Part shown: piece by piece, positions 27,304-37,533 of the stretch
How the letters are laid out: every line of letters begins with the position of its first letter
How positions within the stretch are numbered: position 1 is the first letter of the stretch
Assembly: GCF_003056335.1 (NCBI RefSeq)
Contig: NZ_PYWA01000010.1
Location: 1-64,000, forward strand
Direction of reading: 5' to 3'
Length of the DNA: 64,000 bases
Source: Paracoccus indicus
Lineage (GTDB): Bacteria > Pseudomonadota > Alphaproteobacteria > Rhodobacterales > Rhodobacteraceae
Translations under genes and position numbers: made by a program
The notes under the pieces: generated by a model
Databases searched by the model: none
What the model saw: the letters and a program-made list of their open reading frames with translations, nothing else
What the model was told of the DNA's origin: nothing

Positions 27304-27310
27304 GGACCCG
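27283..27310. repeat. Perfect 10-bp inverted repeat over the radC start
   Basis: CGGGTCCATG (27283-27292) and CATGGACCCG (27301-27310) are exact inverted copies separated by 8 bases. Both candidate ATG codons of radC fall within the arms, so an RNA hairpin would hide the start; a protein-binding site is the other possibility. Confidence 0.75.
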
Positions 27311-27337
27311 ATCGGTAAACAAAGGGTTAAACCGCGA

Positions 27338-28519
27338 TCAGCGGGTCATCCCGTCCCAGAAGCTGCGGACCTTGTCGAAGAAGCCGTCGGACTGAGGGCT
27401 GTTGTCGGCCTTCACCTCCTCGAACTCGCGCAGCAGCTCGCGCTGGCGGGCGGTCAGGTTCACGGGGGTTTCCACCGTCAACTCGATCAGCATGTCGCCC
27501 AGCTCGCCACCCGCTCCGGCACCGTGGCGCAGAGGGGGCATGCCCTTGCCGCGCAGGCGCATCTGGCGTCCGGTCTGGCTGCCCGCGGGCACCTTGACGC
27601 GTGCGCGACCGCCATCGATCGTCGGCACCTCGACCTCGCCGCCAAGGGCTGCGGTCGCCATGCTGACGGGCACCTGACAGGCCAGCATCTTGCCGTCGCG
27701 CAGGAAGATCGAATGCTCCTGCACCTCGACGAAGATATAGAGATCGCCCGCCGGGCCGCCGCGCAAGCCGGCCTCGCCTTCGCCCGCAAGGCGGATGCGG
27801 GTGCCGGTTTCCACGCCTGCGGGGATGTTCACCGACAGCGTGCGTTCGCGTTCCAGACGGCCTGCGCCGTGGCAGACCTTGCAGGGGTTCTTGATGATCT
27901 GACCGGCGCCGCCGCAGGTCGGGCAGGCGCGTTCGACGGTAAAGAAACCCTGCTGCGCGCGAACCTTGCCCATGCCCGCACAGGTCGGGCAGGCGGCAGG
28001 CTGGGTCGCGCCCTCGGCGCCGGTGCCGTCGCATTCGTCGCAGGCGGCCGAGCCGTTGACGGTGATCGGCTTCTGCACGCCGACATAGGCCTCTTCCAAG
28101 GTGACCCGCAGGTTGTAGCGCAGGTCTTGGCCGCGTTGAGCGCGCGACCGTCCGCCGCCACCGCCAGCGCGACGCCCGCCCATCATGTCGCCGAAGAGAT
28201 CCTCGAAGACATCGGCGAAGGCCGAACCGAAGTCGCCCTGCGGACCGGCACCGCCGCGACCGCCGAAGCCGCCGCCGAAACCACCGCCGCCGCCTTCGAA
28301 GGCCGCATGGCCGAAGCGGTCATAGGCCGATTTCTTCTGTTCGTCCTTCAGGCAGTCATAGGCCTCGTTCGCTTCCTTGAAGCGGACCTCGGCGGTCGCA
28401 TCGTTGGGGTTGCGATCGGGATGCAGTTCCTTGGCCTTGGTGCGATAGGCCTTCTTGATCTCGTCGGCCGAAGCCCCGCGGCTGACCCCGAGCACCTCGT
28501 AATAGCAACGCTTGCTCAT
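27338..28519 (-). CDS. dnaJ: Chaperone protein DnaJ
   Basis: 393 residues. The J domain contains the HPD motif (ELHPDRNP near residue 33), followed by a long Gly/Phe-rich region. Four CxxCxGxG zinc repeats follow ([32 protein letters not shown]), then the two client-binding barrels. It stimulates the DnaK ATPase. It lies 85 bases downstream of dnaK with a strong hairpin between them. Confidence 0.97.
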   Translation of the reverse strand: MSKRCYYEVLGVSRGASADEIKKAYRTKAKELHPDRNPNDATAEVRFKEANEAYDCLKDEQKKSAYDRFGHAAFEGGGGGFGGGFGGRGGAGPQGDFGSAFADVFEDLFGDMMGGRRAGGGGGRSRAQRGQDLRYNLRVTLEEAYVGVQKPITVNGSAACDECDGTGAEGATQPAACPTCAGMGKVRAQQGFFTVERACPTCGGAGQIIKNPCKVCHGAGRLERERTLSVNIPAGVETGTRIRLAGEGEAGLRGGPAGDLYIFVEVQEHSIFLRDGKMLACQVPVSMATAALGGEVEVPTIDGGRARVKVPAGSQTGRQMRLRGKGMPPLRHGAGAGGELGDMLIELTVETPVNLTARQRELLREFEEVKADNSPQSDGFFDKVRSFWDGMTR

Positions 28520-28544
28520 GTGTCGTCCTATTCCTTTGCCTCAA

Positions 28545-28587
28545 AGAAAGCGGGCCGGTCCGCATCGGAATGCAGACCGGCCCCTTT
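28545..28587 (-). terminator. Hairpin between dnaK and dnaJ
   Basis: On the minus strand GGGCCGGTC pairs with GACCGGCCC (arms 28575-28583 and 28552-28560), with further GCAT/ATGC pairing inside, followed by GCTTTCTTT. A terminator-like structure here would lower dnaJ relative to dnaK, as in other dnaKJ operons. Confidence 0.7.
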
Positions 28588-28604
28588 CTGAGAGTCGGCC
28601 TCGA

Positions 28605-30515
<1,911 letters not shown>

Positions 30516-30630
30516 ATGGATATAACCTCTCTTGCGGCGATATTTTGAGCTACGGGTCCGTTTTGGCCCCCGCGGCCCGATCCCTTGCTTTGAATTAGAC
30601 CCGATACGGACCGGGCTGCTTCGGGGGTGT

Positions 30631-30658
30631 ATATAGGGATGCAATTCTGCCCCGCAAG
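30631..30658 (-). promoter_or_regulatory. Probable heat-shock (RpoH) promoter of dnaK
   Basis: On the minus strand CTTGCG (30653-30658) and CTATAT (30631-30636) are separated by 16 bases. This resembles alphaproteobacterial sigma-32 promoters with a CTTG -35 element and a C-rich CTATAT -10 element. It would give a leader of about 110 bases before the dnaK start. Confidence 0.6.
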
Positions 30659-30719
30659 CACCGCCAGGCCGCAAAATCGGCCCTTTATGACGCCTTTTGC
30701 GTCCTCTTGGGGCAGGAAT

Positions 30720-31544
30720 TTACTGCGTGGCGGCCCAGCTGATCGATTCGTGCTTGCGCGTGGTGAAGTTGATCAGAAGCCCGATCATCAGCATGGCGAT
30801 GGAAAACCACAGCGGATAAAGCAGGATCGTCTTGTGGGGCGAATAGTTGATGAACAGGAAGCCGCGTTCCTGGTCGATCAGGTGAAACAGCGGGTTCCAG
30901 AAGAACCACGGCAGGATGAAGGTCGGCATGGTGTTGGCCACGAAGAACTTGCCCGATGCGAACATGTTCACCCGCTGATAAAGCGTCGTCAGCATCTTGG
31001 CGGTGGCGGGCGACCAAGGCCTGATCCCCAGGAAGACCAGCCCGACGCAGCATCCCGAGAACCAGGACAGCAGGAACAGCGACGCCGCCCCGAGCGGGTC
31101 GTAGATGGTGATGGGCGTGAACAGCACGTGATAGGCCAGAAGCAGGACGATGATGCTGATGGCCTGCTTGTAGAGAATCGCCAGCGCCGCCCCCGAGATC
31201 AGCACCGCAGCGTTCAGCGGTTCATGCTTGATGATCCCCGACGAGACCGAGTGGCTGGCCGAGACCGCCCCCACCGATTGCACATGCAGCATGAAGATGA
31301 AGATGCCCGACATGATGTACAGCAGGAAATCCCCGCGAAGCGGCGCCGTCTTGATGCCGACCAGCGCGTAAAGCGCCAAAAACACCAGCATGAACAGCGA
31401 AGTCTGCACGATCGTCAGCAACAGGCCGACGGCGGCGTTGCGGTGTTCGGTGCGCAGGTTGTAGACCGTCTGGTGATAGATCAGCGCCAGCGTGGTGAAG
31501 GCCGCCTGGACCATGTTCCGGCTTTGACGTTGCTTGAACAGCAT
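30720..31544 (-). CDS. ABC-2 type polysaccharide export permease (KpsM-like)
   Basis: 274 residues with six hydrophobic segments and the arrangement of capsule/O-antigen ABC-2 permeases. Blocks such as LFMLVFLALYALVG, IFIFMLHVQSVGAV and the C-terminal NPLFHLIDQERGFLFINYSP (NP-x-H-x-I-E-type in KpsM) support this. It should move a lipid-linked polysaccharide across the inner membrane. The partner ATPase is not adjacent, so it must be encoded elsewhere. It is divergent from cysQ across a 158-base gap without clear signals. Confidence 0.8.
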   Translation of the reverse strand: MLFKQRQSRNMVQAAFTTLALIYHQTVYNLRTEHRNAAVGLLLTIVQTSLFMLVFLALYALVGIKTAPLRGDFLLYIMSGIFIFMLHVQSVGAVSASHSVSSGIIKHEPLNAAVLISGAALAILYKQAISIIVLLLAYHVLFTPITIYDPLGAASLFLLSWFSGCCVGLVFLGIRPWSPATAKMLTTLYQRVNMFASGKFFVANTMPTFILPWFFWNPLFHLIDQERGFLFINYSPHKTILLYPLWFSIAMLMIGLLINFTTRKHESISWAATQ

Positions 31545-31702
31545 TCCGACACCTCGGCAAGGAAATGATGCGGGATTGTCGCAGCCTCGGGGCAGCCATG
31601 GTGGCGGTGCTTGCCGATATCCCTTTGCGGCATCATAAGGATGGCAGGACCCTCACGCAATCCGGCATGGCCGGACAGGCCCCGCCACGTAAAGGAAAGT
31701 GA

Positions 31703-32500
31703 ATGCAATTCGACCGATTGACCACCGAAATGCGCCGCCTTGCCCTGCTGGCGGGCGAGCGGATCATGGAAATCTATCAGTCCGACGACTTCGAGACGCG
31801 CACCAAGGCCGACGATTCCCCCGTGACCGAGGCTGACGAGGCTGCCGATGCCATCATCTCGGCCGGCTTGCGCGAGGCTTTCCCCGACATCCCGCTGGTC
31901 ACCGAGGAACAGGCCGAGACCCATGGCCAGTCGCTGTCCACCTTCCTGATCGTCGATCCGCTGGACGGCACCAAGGAATTCGTCAAGCGCCGCGGCGATT
32001 TCACCGTGAACATCGCCTATGTCGAAAACGGCGTGCCGGTGCGCGGCGTGGTCTATGCACCCGCCAAGGACCGTCTGTTCTATACCAGCGCCGACGGCAT
32101 GTCGGTCGAGGAGAAGGCCCCCTTCGGCGAGGCTCCCGGCAAGGTCGAGCCGATCGGCGTCAACGCCACGCCCGACAACCGCGCGCTGATGGTCGTGGCC
32201 TCGAAGTCGCACCGCGATGCGGCCACGGACGCCTATATCGGGCAGTATGCCGTGCGCGACATGACCAGCGCCGGATCCTCGCTGAAGTTCTGCCTGGTGG
32301 CGACCGGAGAGGCGGATCTCTATCCACGGCTGGGCCGCACGATGGAATGGGATACGGCCGCCGGCGATGCCGTCCTGCGCGGGGCGGGCGGTCAGGTCGT
32401 GCGCTTCGACGACCACAGCACCTTCGTCTATGGCAAGCCTGGGTTCGAGAACCCCTTCTTCATCGCCTATGCCCCCGGCGTCCTGCTGGTGAAGCCGTAA
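31703..32500 (+). CDS. cysQ: 3'(2'),5'-bisphosphate nucleotidase CysQ
   Basis: 265 residues of the inositol monophosphatase fold. Metal ligands are E69 in VTEEQAE and D85, D88 in DPLDGTKEF, and the C-terminal EWDTAAGDAVLRGAGG is the family signature. The ATG follows AAGGAAAG. It hydrolyses PAP left by sulfotransferases and by PAPS reduction, releasing AMP. With a sulfotransferase gene 7 kb away in the same surface-glycan locus, PAP removal during glycan sulfation is a likely extra reason for its location. The next gene starts two bases after its stop. Confidence 0.93.
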   Translation: MQFDRLTTEMRRLALLAGERIMEIYQSDDFETRTKADDSPVTEADEAADAIISAGLREAFPDIPLVTEEQAETHGQSLSTFLIVDPLDGTKEFVKRRGDFTVNIAYVENGVPVRGVVYAPAKDRLFYTSADGMSVEEKAPFGEAPGKVEPIGVNATPDNRALMVVASKSHRDAATDAYIGQYAVRDMTSAGSSLKFCLVATGEADLYPRLGRTMEWDTAAGDAVLRGAGGQVVRFDDHSTFVYGKPGFENPFFIAYAPGVLLVKP

Positions 32501-32501
32501 G

Positions 32502-33302
32502 ATGTCGGTCGTCATCGTCATACCCGCGCGCCATGCCTCGACGCGCTATCCGGGCAAGCCGCTGGTCGAACTGCGCGGTGCTGGCGGGCAGGCGCGCAGC
32601 CTGATCCGGCGCAGCTGGGACGCCGCCATGGCGGTCTCGGGCGTGGACCGGGTCGTGGTGGCCACCGATGACGACCGCATCCGCGATCATGCCGAAGGTT
32701 TCGGCGCCGAGGTCGTGATGACCTCGACCTCCTGCCGCAATGGGACCGAGCGCTGCGCCGAGGCGATCGCCAACCTTGGCATCACCCCCGAAATCGTCGT
32801 GAACCTTCAGGGCGACGCCCCCCTGACCCCCGCCTGGTTCGTCGAGGATCTGTTCGCGGGCCTGCGTGCCGCCCCCGATGCGCAGGTCGCCACGCCGGTC
32901 CTGCGCTGTTCGGGCCGGATGCGTGCCGATCTGATCGCCGACCGCCACGCGGGTCGCGTGGGCGGGACGACGGCGGTCTTCGGGCATGACGGGCAGGCGC
33001 TCTATTTCTCGAAAGAGGTCATTCCCTTCGTGCCGGGCGATGTGGCGGATGACGCCGACAGCCCGGTCTTCCACCATGTCGGCGTCTATGCCTATCGCCC
33101 TAAGGCGCTTGGCGAATATGCCGGCTGGCCCGAAGGAACGCTGGAAAAGCTGGAGGGTCTTGAGCAGCTGCGTTTCCTGGAACGCGGGCGCCACGTCCTT
33201 TGCGTGCAGGTCGAGGCGCGCGGGCGCCAGTTCTGGGAACTGAACAACCCCCAGGATGTCGAGCGTCTTGAACAGATGATGTCCGAAATGGGTCTGGACT
33301 GA
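32502..33302 (+). CDS. kdsB: 3-deoxy-manno-octulosonate cytidylyltransferase KdsB
   Basis: 266 residues. VVIVIPARHASTRYPGKPLVEL is the nucleotide-binding start, followed by VVATDDDRIRDH, TSTSCRNGTERCAEA and VNLQGDAPL. The enzyme activates Kdo with CTP for lipopolysaccharide or Kdo-linked capsule. It is slightly divergent from standard KdsB in that TS-CRNGTERC replaces the common TS-H-x-SGTDR segment, a form seen in alphaproteobacterial capsule-type enzymes. It lies in tight order behind cysQ. Confidence 0.88.
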   Translation: MSVVIVIPARHASTRYPGKPLVELRGAGGQARSLIRRSWDAAMAVSGVDRVVVATDDDRIRDHAEGFGAEVVMTSTSCRNGTERCAEAIANLGITPEIVVNLQGDAPLTPAWFVEDLFAGLRAAPDAQVATPVLRCSGRMRADLIADRHAGRVGGTTAVFGHDGQALYFSKEVIPFVPGDVADDADSPVFHHVGVYAYRPKALGEYAGWPEGTLEKLEGLEQLRFLERGRHVLCVQVEARGRQFWELNNPQDVERLEQMMSEMGLD

Positions 33303-33492
33303 CCGCCCTCGCGCCATCGGTGCCGTCAACTTGGGCGGGAACTGTGAACAATTCGCAACATAATCGCGGAATGGCTTGGCGGGTAACTGCCTAGAATATA
33401 GTCTCTCTATTGAAATCCAGACCGCTGCGTGTAGGCAGGGGCGAATATTGAAGGTGGCCCGATGGGTCGCCGTGTTATCAGAGGTAGTTGAA

Positions 33493-34389
33493 ATGGGTCG
33501 CAAGGTTACAAAAGCCATCTTTCCGGTTGCAGGTCTGGGGACTCGTTTCCTGCCAGCCACCAAGAGCATCCCGAAGGAGATCCTGTCCCTTGTCGATAAG
33601 CCGCTGATTCAATACGCAATCGACGAAGCGCGCGCCGCGGGCATCAAGGAATTCATCTTCGTCACCTCGCGTGGCAAGGGTGCGCTGGAAGATTACTTCG
33701 ACCATTCGCACGAGCTGGAATCGAACCTGAAGAAGGCTGGCAAGGACAAGCTGCTGGACACGCTGCGTCAGACCAACATGGATTCGGGCGCCATCGCCTA
33801 TATCCGCCAGCACAAGGCCTTGGGCCTGGGTCACGCCGTGTGGTGCGCCCGTCGCCTGCTGTCCGATGACGAGCCTTTCGCCGTCGTCCTGACCGACGAC
33901 GTCATCCAGGGTGAGCCGCCCTGCCTGCAACAGATGATCGAAGCCTACGGCGAGACCGGCGGCAGCATGGTCGCCACCATGGAAGTCGCCCCGGAAAAGG
34001 CGTCCTCCTATGGCGTGCTGGACGTGGCCGAGGACATGGGCGCCATCGTCCGTGCCAAGGGCATGGTCGAAAAGCCCGCGATGGGCACGCAGCCGTCGAA
34101 CCTGGCCGTGATCGGTCGCTATATCCTGGCGCCGAGCGTCATGAAGAACCTGAACAAGCTGAAGCAGGGCGCGGGTGGGGAAATCCAGCTGACCGACGCC
34201 ATCGCCGAGGAGATCGAGGCCGGACGCGACGTCTTCGGCCTGCGCTTCCGCGGCCAGCGCTTCGATTGCGGGTCCAAGGCAGGCTTCCTGCAAGCGACCG
34301 TGGCCTTCGGCCTCGAGCGTGAGGAACTGCGCGACGAATTCTCGGAGTACCTGCATCACGTCATGGCAACGAACCGCGCGGCCGAGTGA
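33493..34389 (+). CDS. galU: UTP-glucose-1-phosphate uridylyltransferase
   Basis: 298 residues from ATG 33493 (GAGG nine bases before); the frame opens earlier without a site. KAIFPVAGLGTRFLPATKSIPKE and the VDKPLIQYAIDEA block are definitive. It makes UDP-glucose for the transferases encoded downstream. The 190-base upstream gap probably holds the promoter of galU-galE and the glycosyltransferase run. It is AT-richer than its surroundings but shows no element I can assign. Confidence 0.96.
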   Translation: MGRKVTKAIFPVAGLGTRFLPATKSIPKEILSLVDKPLIQYAIDEARAAGIKEFIFVTSRGKGALEDYFDHSHELESNLKKAGKDKLLDTLRQTNMDSGAIAYIRQHKALGLGHAVWCARRLLSDDEPFAVVLTDDVIQGEPPCLQQMIEAYGETGGSMVATMEVAPEKASSYGVLDVAEDMGAIVRAKGMVEKPAMGTQPSNLAVIGRYILAPSVMKNLNKLKQGAGGEIQLTDAIAEEIEAGRDVFGLRFRGQRFDCGSKAGFLQATVAFGLEREELRDEFSEYLHHVMATNRAAE

Positions 34390-34393
34390 TCTG

Positions 34394-35380
34394 ATGACCG
34401 GGAATGTTCTGGTCACGGGCGGTGCGGGCTATATCGGCTCGCACGCCTGCAAGGCCCTGTCGCAGGCGGGATATACCCCCGTCACCCTGGACAACCTGAC
34501 GACCGGTTGGCGGGATGCCGTCAAGTTCGGCCCGCTTGTCGAAGCAGACCTGATGGATCGCGCGGCGCTGGACGCGGCATTCGCCGAGTATCAGCCTGTG
34601 GCTGTGCTGCATTTCGCAGCGCTGTCGCAGGTGGGCGAAGCCATGGCCGAGCCGGGAAAATACTGGCGCAACAACGTCGCGGGTTCGCTGAACCTGATCG
34701 AGGCGGCGATTGCGGCGGGTTGCATGAACTTCGTCTTCAGCTCGACCTGCGCCACCTATGGCGACCGCGACGGCGAGGTGCTGGACGAGGATACCCCGCA
34801 GGCACCCCTGAACGCCTATGGCGCCAGCAAGCGTGCCATCGAGGACATGCTGGTCGATTTCGAGGCCTCGCACGGGCTGCGCCATGTCATCTTCCGCTAT
34901 TTCAACGTGGCGGGTGCCGATCCCGACGGCGAGGTGGGCGAATTCCACCGCCCCGAGACGCATCTGATCCCGCTGATCCTTGATGCGGTGGACGGCAAGC
35001 GCGCGGCGCTGACCATTCACGGCACGGATTATCCCACGCCGGACGGCACCTGCATTCGCGATTACGTCCATGTCATGGATCTGGTCGATGCGCATGTGAA
35101 GGGCCTGGAGTGGCTTCAGGCCGACAAGGGCAGCCGTGTATTCTGTCTGGGCACGGGCGACGGATTCTCGGTCCGTGAGGTCGTGGATGCCACCCGTCAT
35201 GTGACCAACCGGCAGGTGCCGATGGTCGATGGGCCGCGCCGTGGCGGCGATGCCGTCAAGCTGGTCTGCGGCAGCCAGCGTGCGAAGACCGATCTGGGGT
35301 GGACGCCAGATCGTTCGACCATGAAGCAGATGATCGCGGATGCGTGGCGCTGGCATCAGGCGGGCGACTACAAGCAGTGA
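34394..35380 (+). CDS. galE: UDP-glucose 4-epimerase
   Basis: 328 residues. VLVTGGAGYIGSHACKAL is the NAD-binding start; the SSTCATYG and YGASKRAIE blocks give the catalytic Ser/Thr and Tyr-x3-Lys. DGTCIRDYVHVMDLVDAHV confirms the GalE group. It interconverts UDP-glucose and UDP-galactose, following galU by four bases. The GTG start of the next gene overlaps its stop. Confidence 0.95.
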   Translation: MTGNVLVTGGAGYIGSHACKALSQAGYTPVTLDNLTTGWRDAVKFGPLVEADLMDRAALDAAFAEYQPVAVLHFAALSQVGEAMAEPGKYWRNNVAGSLNLIEAAIAAGCMNFVFSSTCATYGDRDGEVLDEDTPQAPLNAYGASKRAIEDMLVDFEASHGLRHVIFRYFNVAGADPDGEVGEFHRPETHLIPLILDAVDGKRAALTIHGTDYPTPDGTCIRDYVHVMDLVDAHVKGLEWLQADKGSRVFCLGTGDGFSVREVVDATRHVTNRQVPMVDGPRRGGDAVKLVCGSQRAKTDLGWTPDRSTMKQMIADAWRWHQAGDYKQ

Positions 35381-36420
35381 GCTTCGGCCCCGTTCGCAAC
35401 GCCTGGCAGGCCTATCGTGCCAGGTGGAAGCGACGTGAACTTCTGTGGCGCGCCATCAAGGCGCGCCGCGACCTGCAGCCCGTGATCGATCGCACCGGCC
35501 TGATCGATCCCGACGACATTCTGGTCGTCACCACGCTGCGCAACGAACTGTCCCACCTGCCGGGTTTTCTGGATCACTATCGTCAGCTTGGTGTCGCGCA
35601 TTTCCTGATGGTGGACAATGCCAGCGACGACGGATCCGACCGCTATCTGGCGGCGCAGCCCGACGTGTCGTTGTGGCGTTGTCAGGCCAGCTATCGCCAG
35701 GCGCGCTTCGGGCTGGATTGGGCCAACGCCCTGCTGATGCGGCATGGCAACGGGCATTGGTGCGTCACGGTCGATGCGGACGAACTGCTGATCTATCCGC
35801 ATCACGATACGCGCCCCTTGCCGCAGCTGACCGCCCATCTGGACGCCTGCGGCATCGCGGGCATGGGCGCGTTGATGCTGGACCTCGCCCCAAGCGGGCC
35901 CGTGGGCGGTGCCGACGCACCCGAAGGGGCACCGCTGGCGCAGAGGCTGCCCTGGTTCGATCCGGGCCCATATCGTGCACAACGGATGATGCCGCGTCGC
36001 AACCTCTGGGTGCAGGGCGGTCTGCGGGTACGGGTCTTCTTTGCCGATGAACCGGCCCGATCGCCGACGCTGAACAAGCTGCCGTTGATGCGCTGGAACT
36101 GGCGGCAGGTCTATGTGAACTCGACCCATTCGGTGCTGCCGCGGGGACTGAACGATCTTTACGACGGGCCGTCCGATCCGCGGCTGTCGGGGGTGCTGCT
36201 GCACGGCAAGTTTCTGCCCGACATCGTTGCGAAATCGACCGAGGAGCTGATCCGTCGCCAGCATTTCGCCCGCCCCGAGGCCTATGCCGATTATCACCGC
36301 GCGGTGGCCCGCGGGCCGGTGCTGCGTGATGAAAGCTCGCAGCGTTTCACGGGTTGGCCGCAGCTGGTGCGCTTGGGTCTGATGGGCACAGGTGATTGGC
36401 CGCAGGACCCCGAACCCTGA
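35377..36420 (+). CDS. Glycosyltransferase family 2 protein (paralogue 1)
   Basis: 347 residues from GTG 35377, overlapping the galE stop (GTGA). The GT-A start VVTTLRNELSHLPGFLDHYRQLGVAHFLMVDN is followed by the nucleotide-sugar metal motif in VDADELLIYPHHDTRPL near residue 132. A C-terminal part with LLHGKFLPDIVAKSTEEL-x-RRQHF closes it. It belongs to the Glyco_tranf_2_4 type group. The same layout recurs in the next gene, so the pair arose by duplication. UDP-Glc or UDP-Gal from the two preceding enzymes are the likely donors; acceptor unknown. Confidence 0.86.
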   Translation: MSFGPVRNAWQAYRARWKRRELLWRAIKARRDLQPVIDRTGLIDPDDILVVTTLRNELSHLPGFLDHYRQLGVAHFLMVDNASDDGSDRYLAAQPDVSLWRCQASYRQARFGLDWANALLMRHGNGHWCVTVDADELLIYPHHDTRPLPQLTAHLDACGIAGMGALMLDLAPSGPVGGADAPEGAPLAQRLPWFDPGPYRAQRMMPRRNLWVQGGLRVRVFFADEPARSPTLNKLPLMRWNWRQVYVNSTHSVLPRGLNDLYDGPSDPRLSGVLLHGKFLPDIVAKSTEELIRRQHFARPEAYADYHRAVARGPVLRDESSQRFTGWPQLVRLGLMGTGDWPQDPEP

Positions 36421-36507
36421 AAAACCCTTGCCAAGCGGGACCATGGGGCACATTGCTAGGGTCTATGCGATTGTTGTGGAATTTCCGATATCCGGCCGGC
36501 GGTGGCG

Positions 36508-37533
36508 ATGCGTATCACTAGACTGCCCATCTCGGATCGGCTGAGCAGACGGGTCGAGCGCCAGTATCTGATCGCGCGGGCATTCAACCGACGCCGCGCC
36601 CTGAAATCCGTCGTGAACCGCACCGCGCAGATCCGCAAGGGTGATGTTCTGGCCTTCGTGACGATGCGCAATGAACGCGTCCGGCTGCCCTATTTCCTGG
36701 AGTATTATCGGAACCTCGGGGTGAAGCATTTCCTGTTCGTCAACAACAACAGCCAGGATGGCAGCGGCAATTATCTGGCCGAACAGCCGGACGTGTCGCT
36801 GTGGTGGACGAACGCCGGCTACAAGCGGTCGCGGTTCGGCATGGATTGGATCAATCGGCTGCTGATGAAATACGGGCATGGGCATTGGTGCCTGACCGTC
36901 GATCCCGACGAATTCCTGATCTATCCGCACAGCGACACGCGCCCCTTGCAGGCGCTGACGGACTGGCTGGATGCCTCGGGGCGTCGGTCGTTCCCCGCGA
37001 TGCTGCTGGACATGTATCCACGTGGCAACATCGAGGACGAGATCTATCGGGAAGGCGTCGATCCCTTCACCATCGCCCGGTGGTTCGATCCGGCGAACTA
37101 TACGATCACCAAGAACCCCTATTACGGAAACCTGTGGATCCAGGGTGGCCCGCGGACGCGCAACTTCTTCACCTCGGACCCGAAGTCGGGGCCGGCGCTG
37201 AACAAGACGCCGCTGGTGAAATGGTCGTGGCGCTATGCCTATGTCAGCTCGACCCACATGCTGCTGCCCCGGTCGCTGAACCAGGTCTATGACGAGGATG
37301 GGGGCGAACAGGCCTCGGGGTGCCTGCTGCACGCCAAGTTCCTGTCCACCTTCGCCGACAAATCCGCCGAGGAGCTGGATCGCCGTCAGCATTATGCCAA
37401 CAGCAAGGAATACAAGGCCTATCACGCCGGGCTGACCAGTGGCACCGACCTATGGTGCAGCGAATCACGCGAGTTTCAGGACTGGCGTCAGCTGGAGGAT
37501 CTGGGCCTGATGTCGCGGGGGAACTGGGCATGA
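36508..37533 (+). CDS. Glycosyltransferase family 2 protein (paralogue 2)
   Basis: 341 residues from ATG 36508; GTG 36502 two codons earlier is possible, and neither has a strong ribosome site. It carries the same blocks as the previous gene: FVTMRNERVRLPYFLEYYRNLGVKHFLFVNN, VDPDEFLIYPHSDTRPL near residue 131, and CLLHAKFLSTFADKSAEELDRRQHY. It is clearly a diverged paralogue. The stop overlaps the next gene's ATG. It probably adds a different sugar of the same repeat unit (inference). Confidence 0.86.
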   Translation: MRITRLPISDRLSRRVERQYLIARAFNRRRALKSVVNRTAQIRKGDVLAFVTMRNERVRLPYFLEYYRNLGVKHFLFVNNNSQDGSGNYLAEQPDVSLWWTNAGYKRSRFGMDWINRLLMKYGHGHWCLTVDPDEFLIYPHSDTRPLQALTDWLDASGRRSFPAMLLDMYPRGNIEDEIYREGVDPFTIARWFDPANYTITKNPYYGNLWIQGGPRTRNFFTSDPKSGPALNKTPLVKWSWRYAYVSSTHMLLPRSLNQVYDEDGGEQASGCLLHAKFLSTFADKSAEELDRRQHYANSKEYKAYHAGLTSGTDLWCSESREFQDWRQLEDLGLMSRGNWA

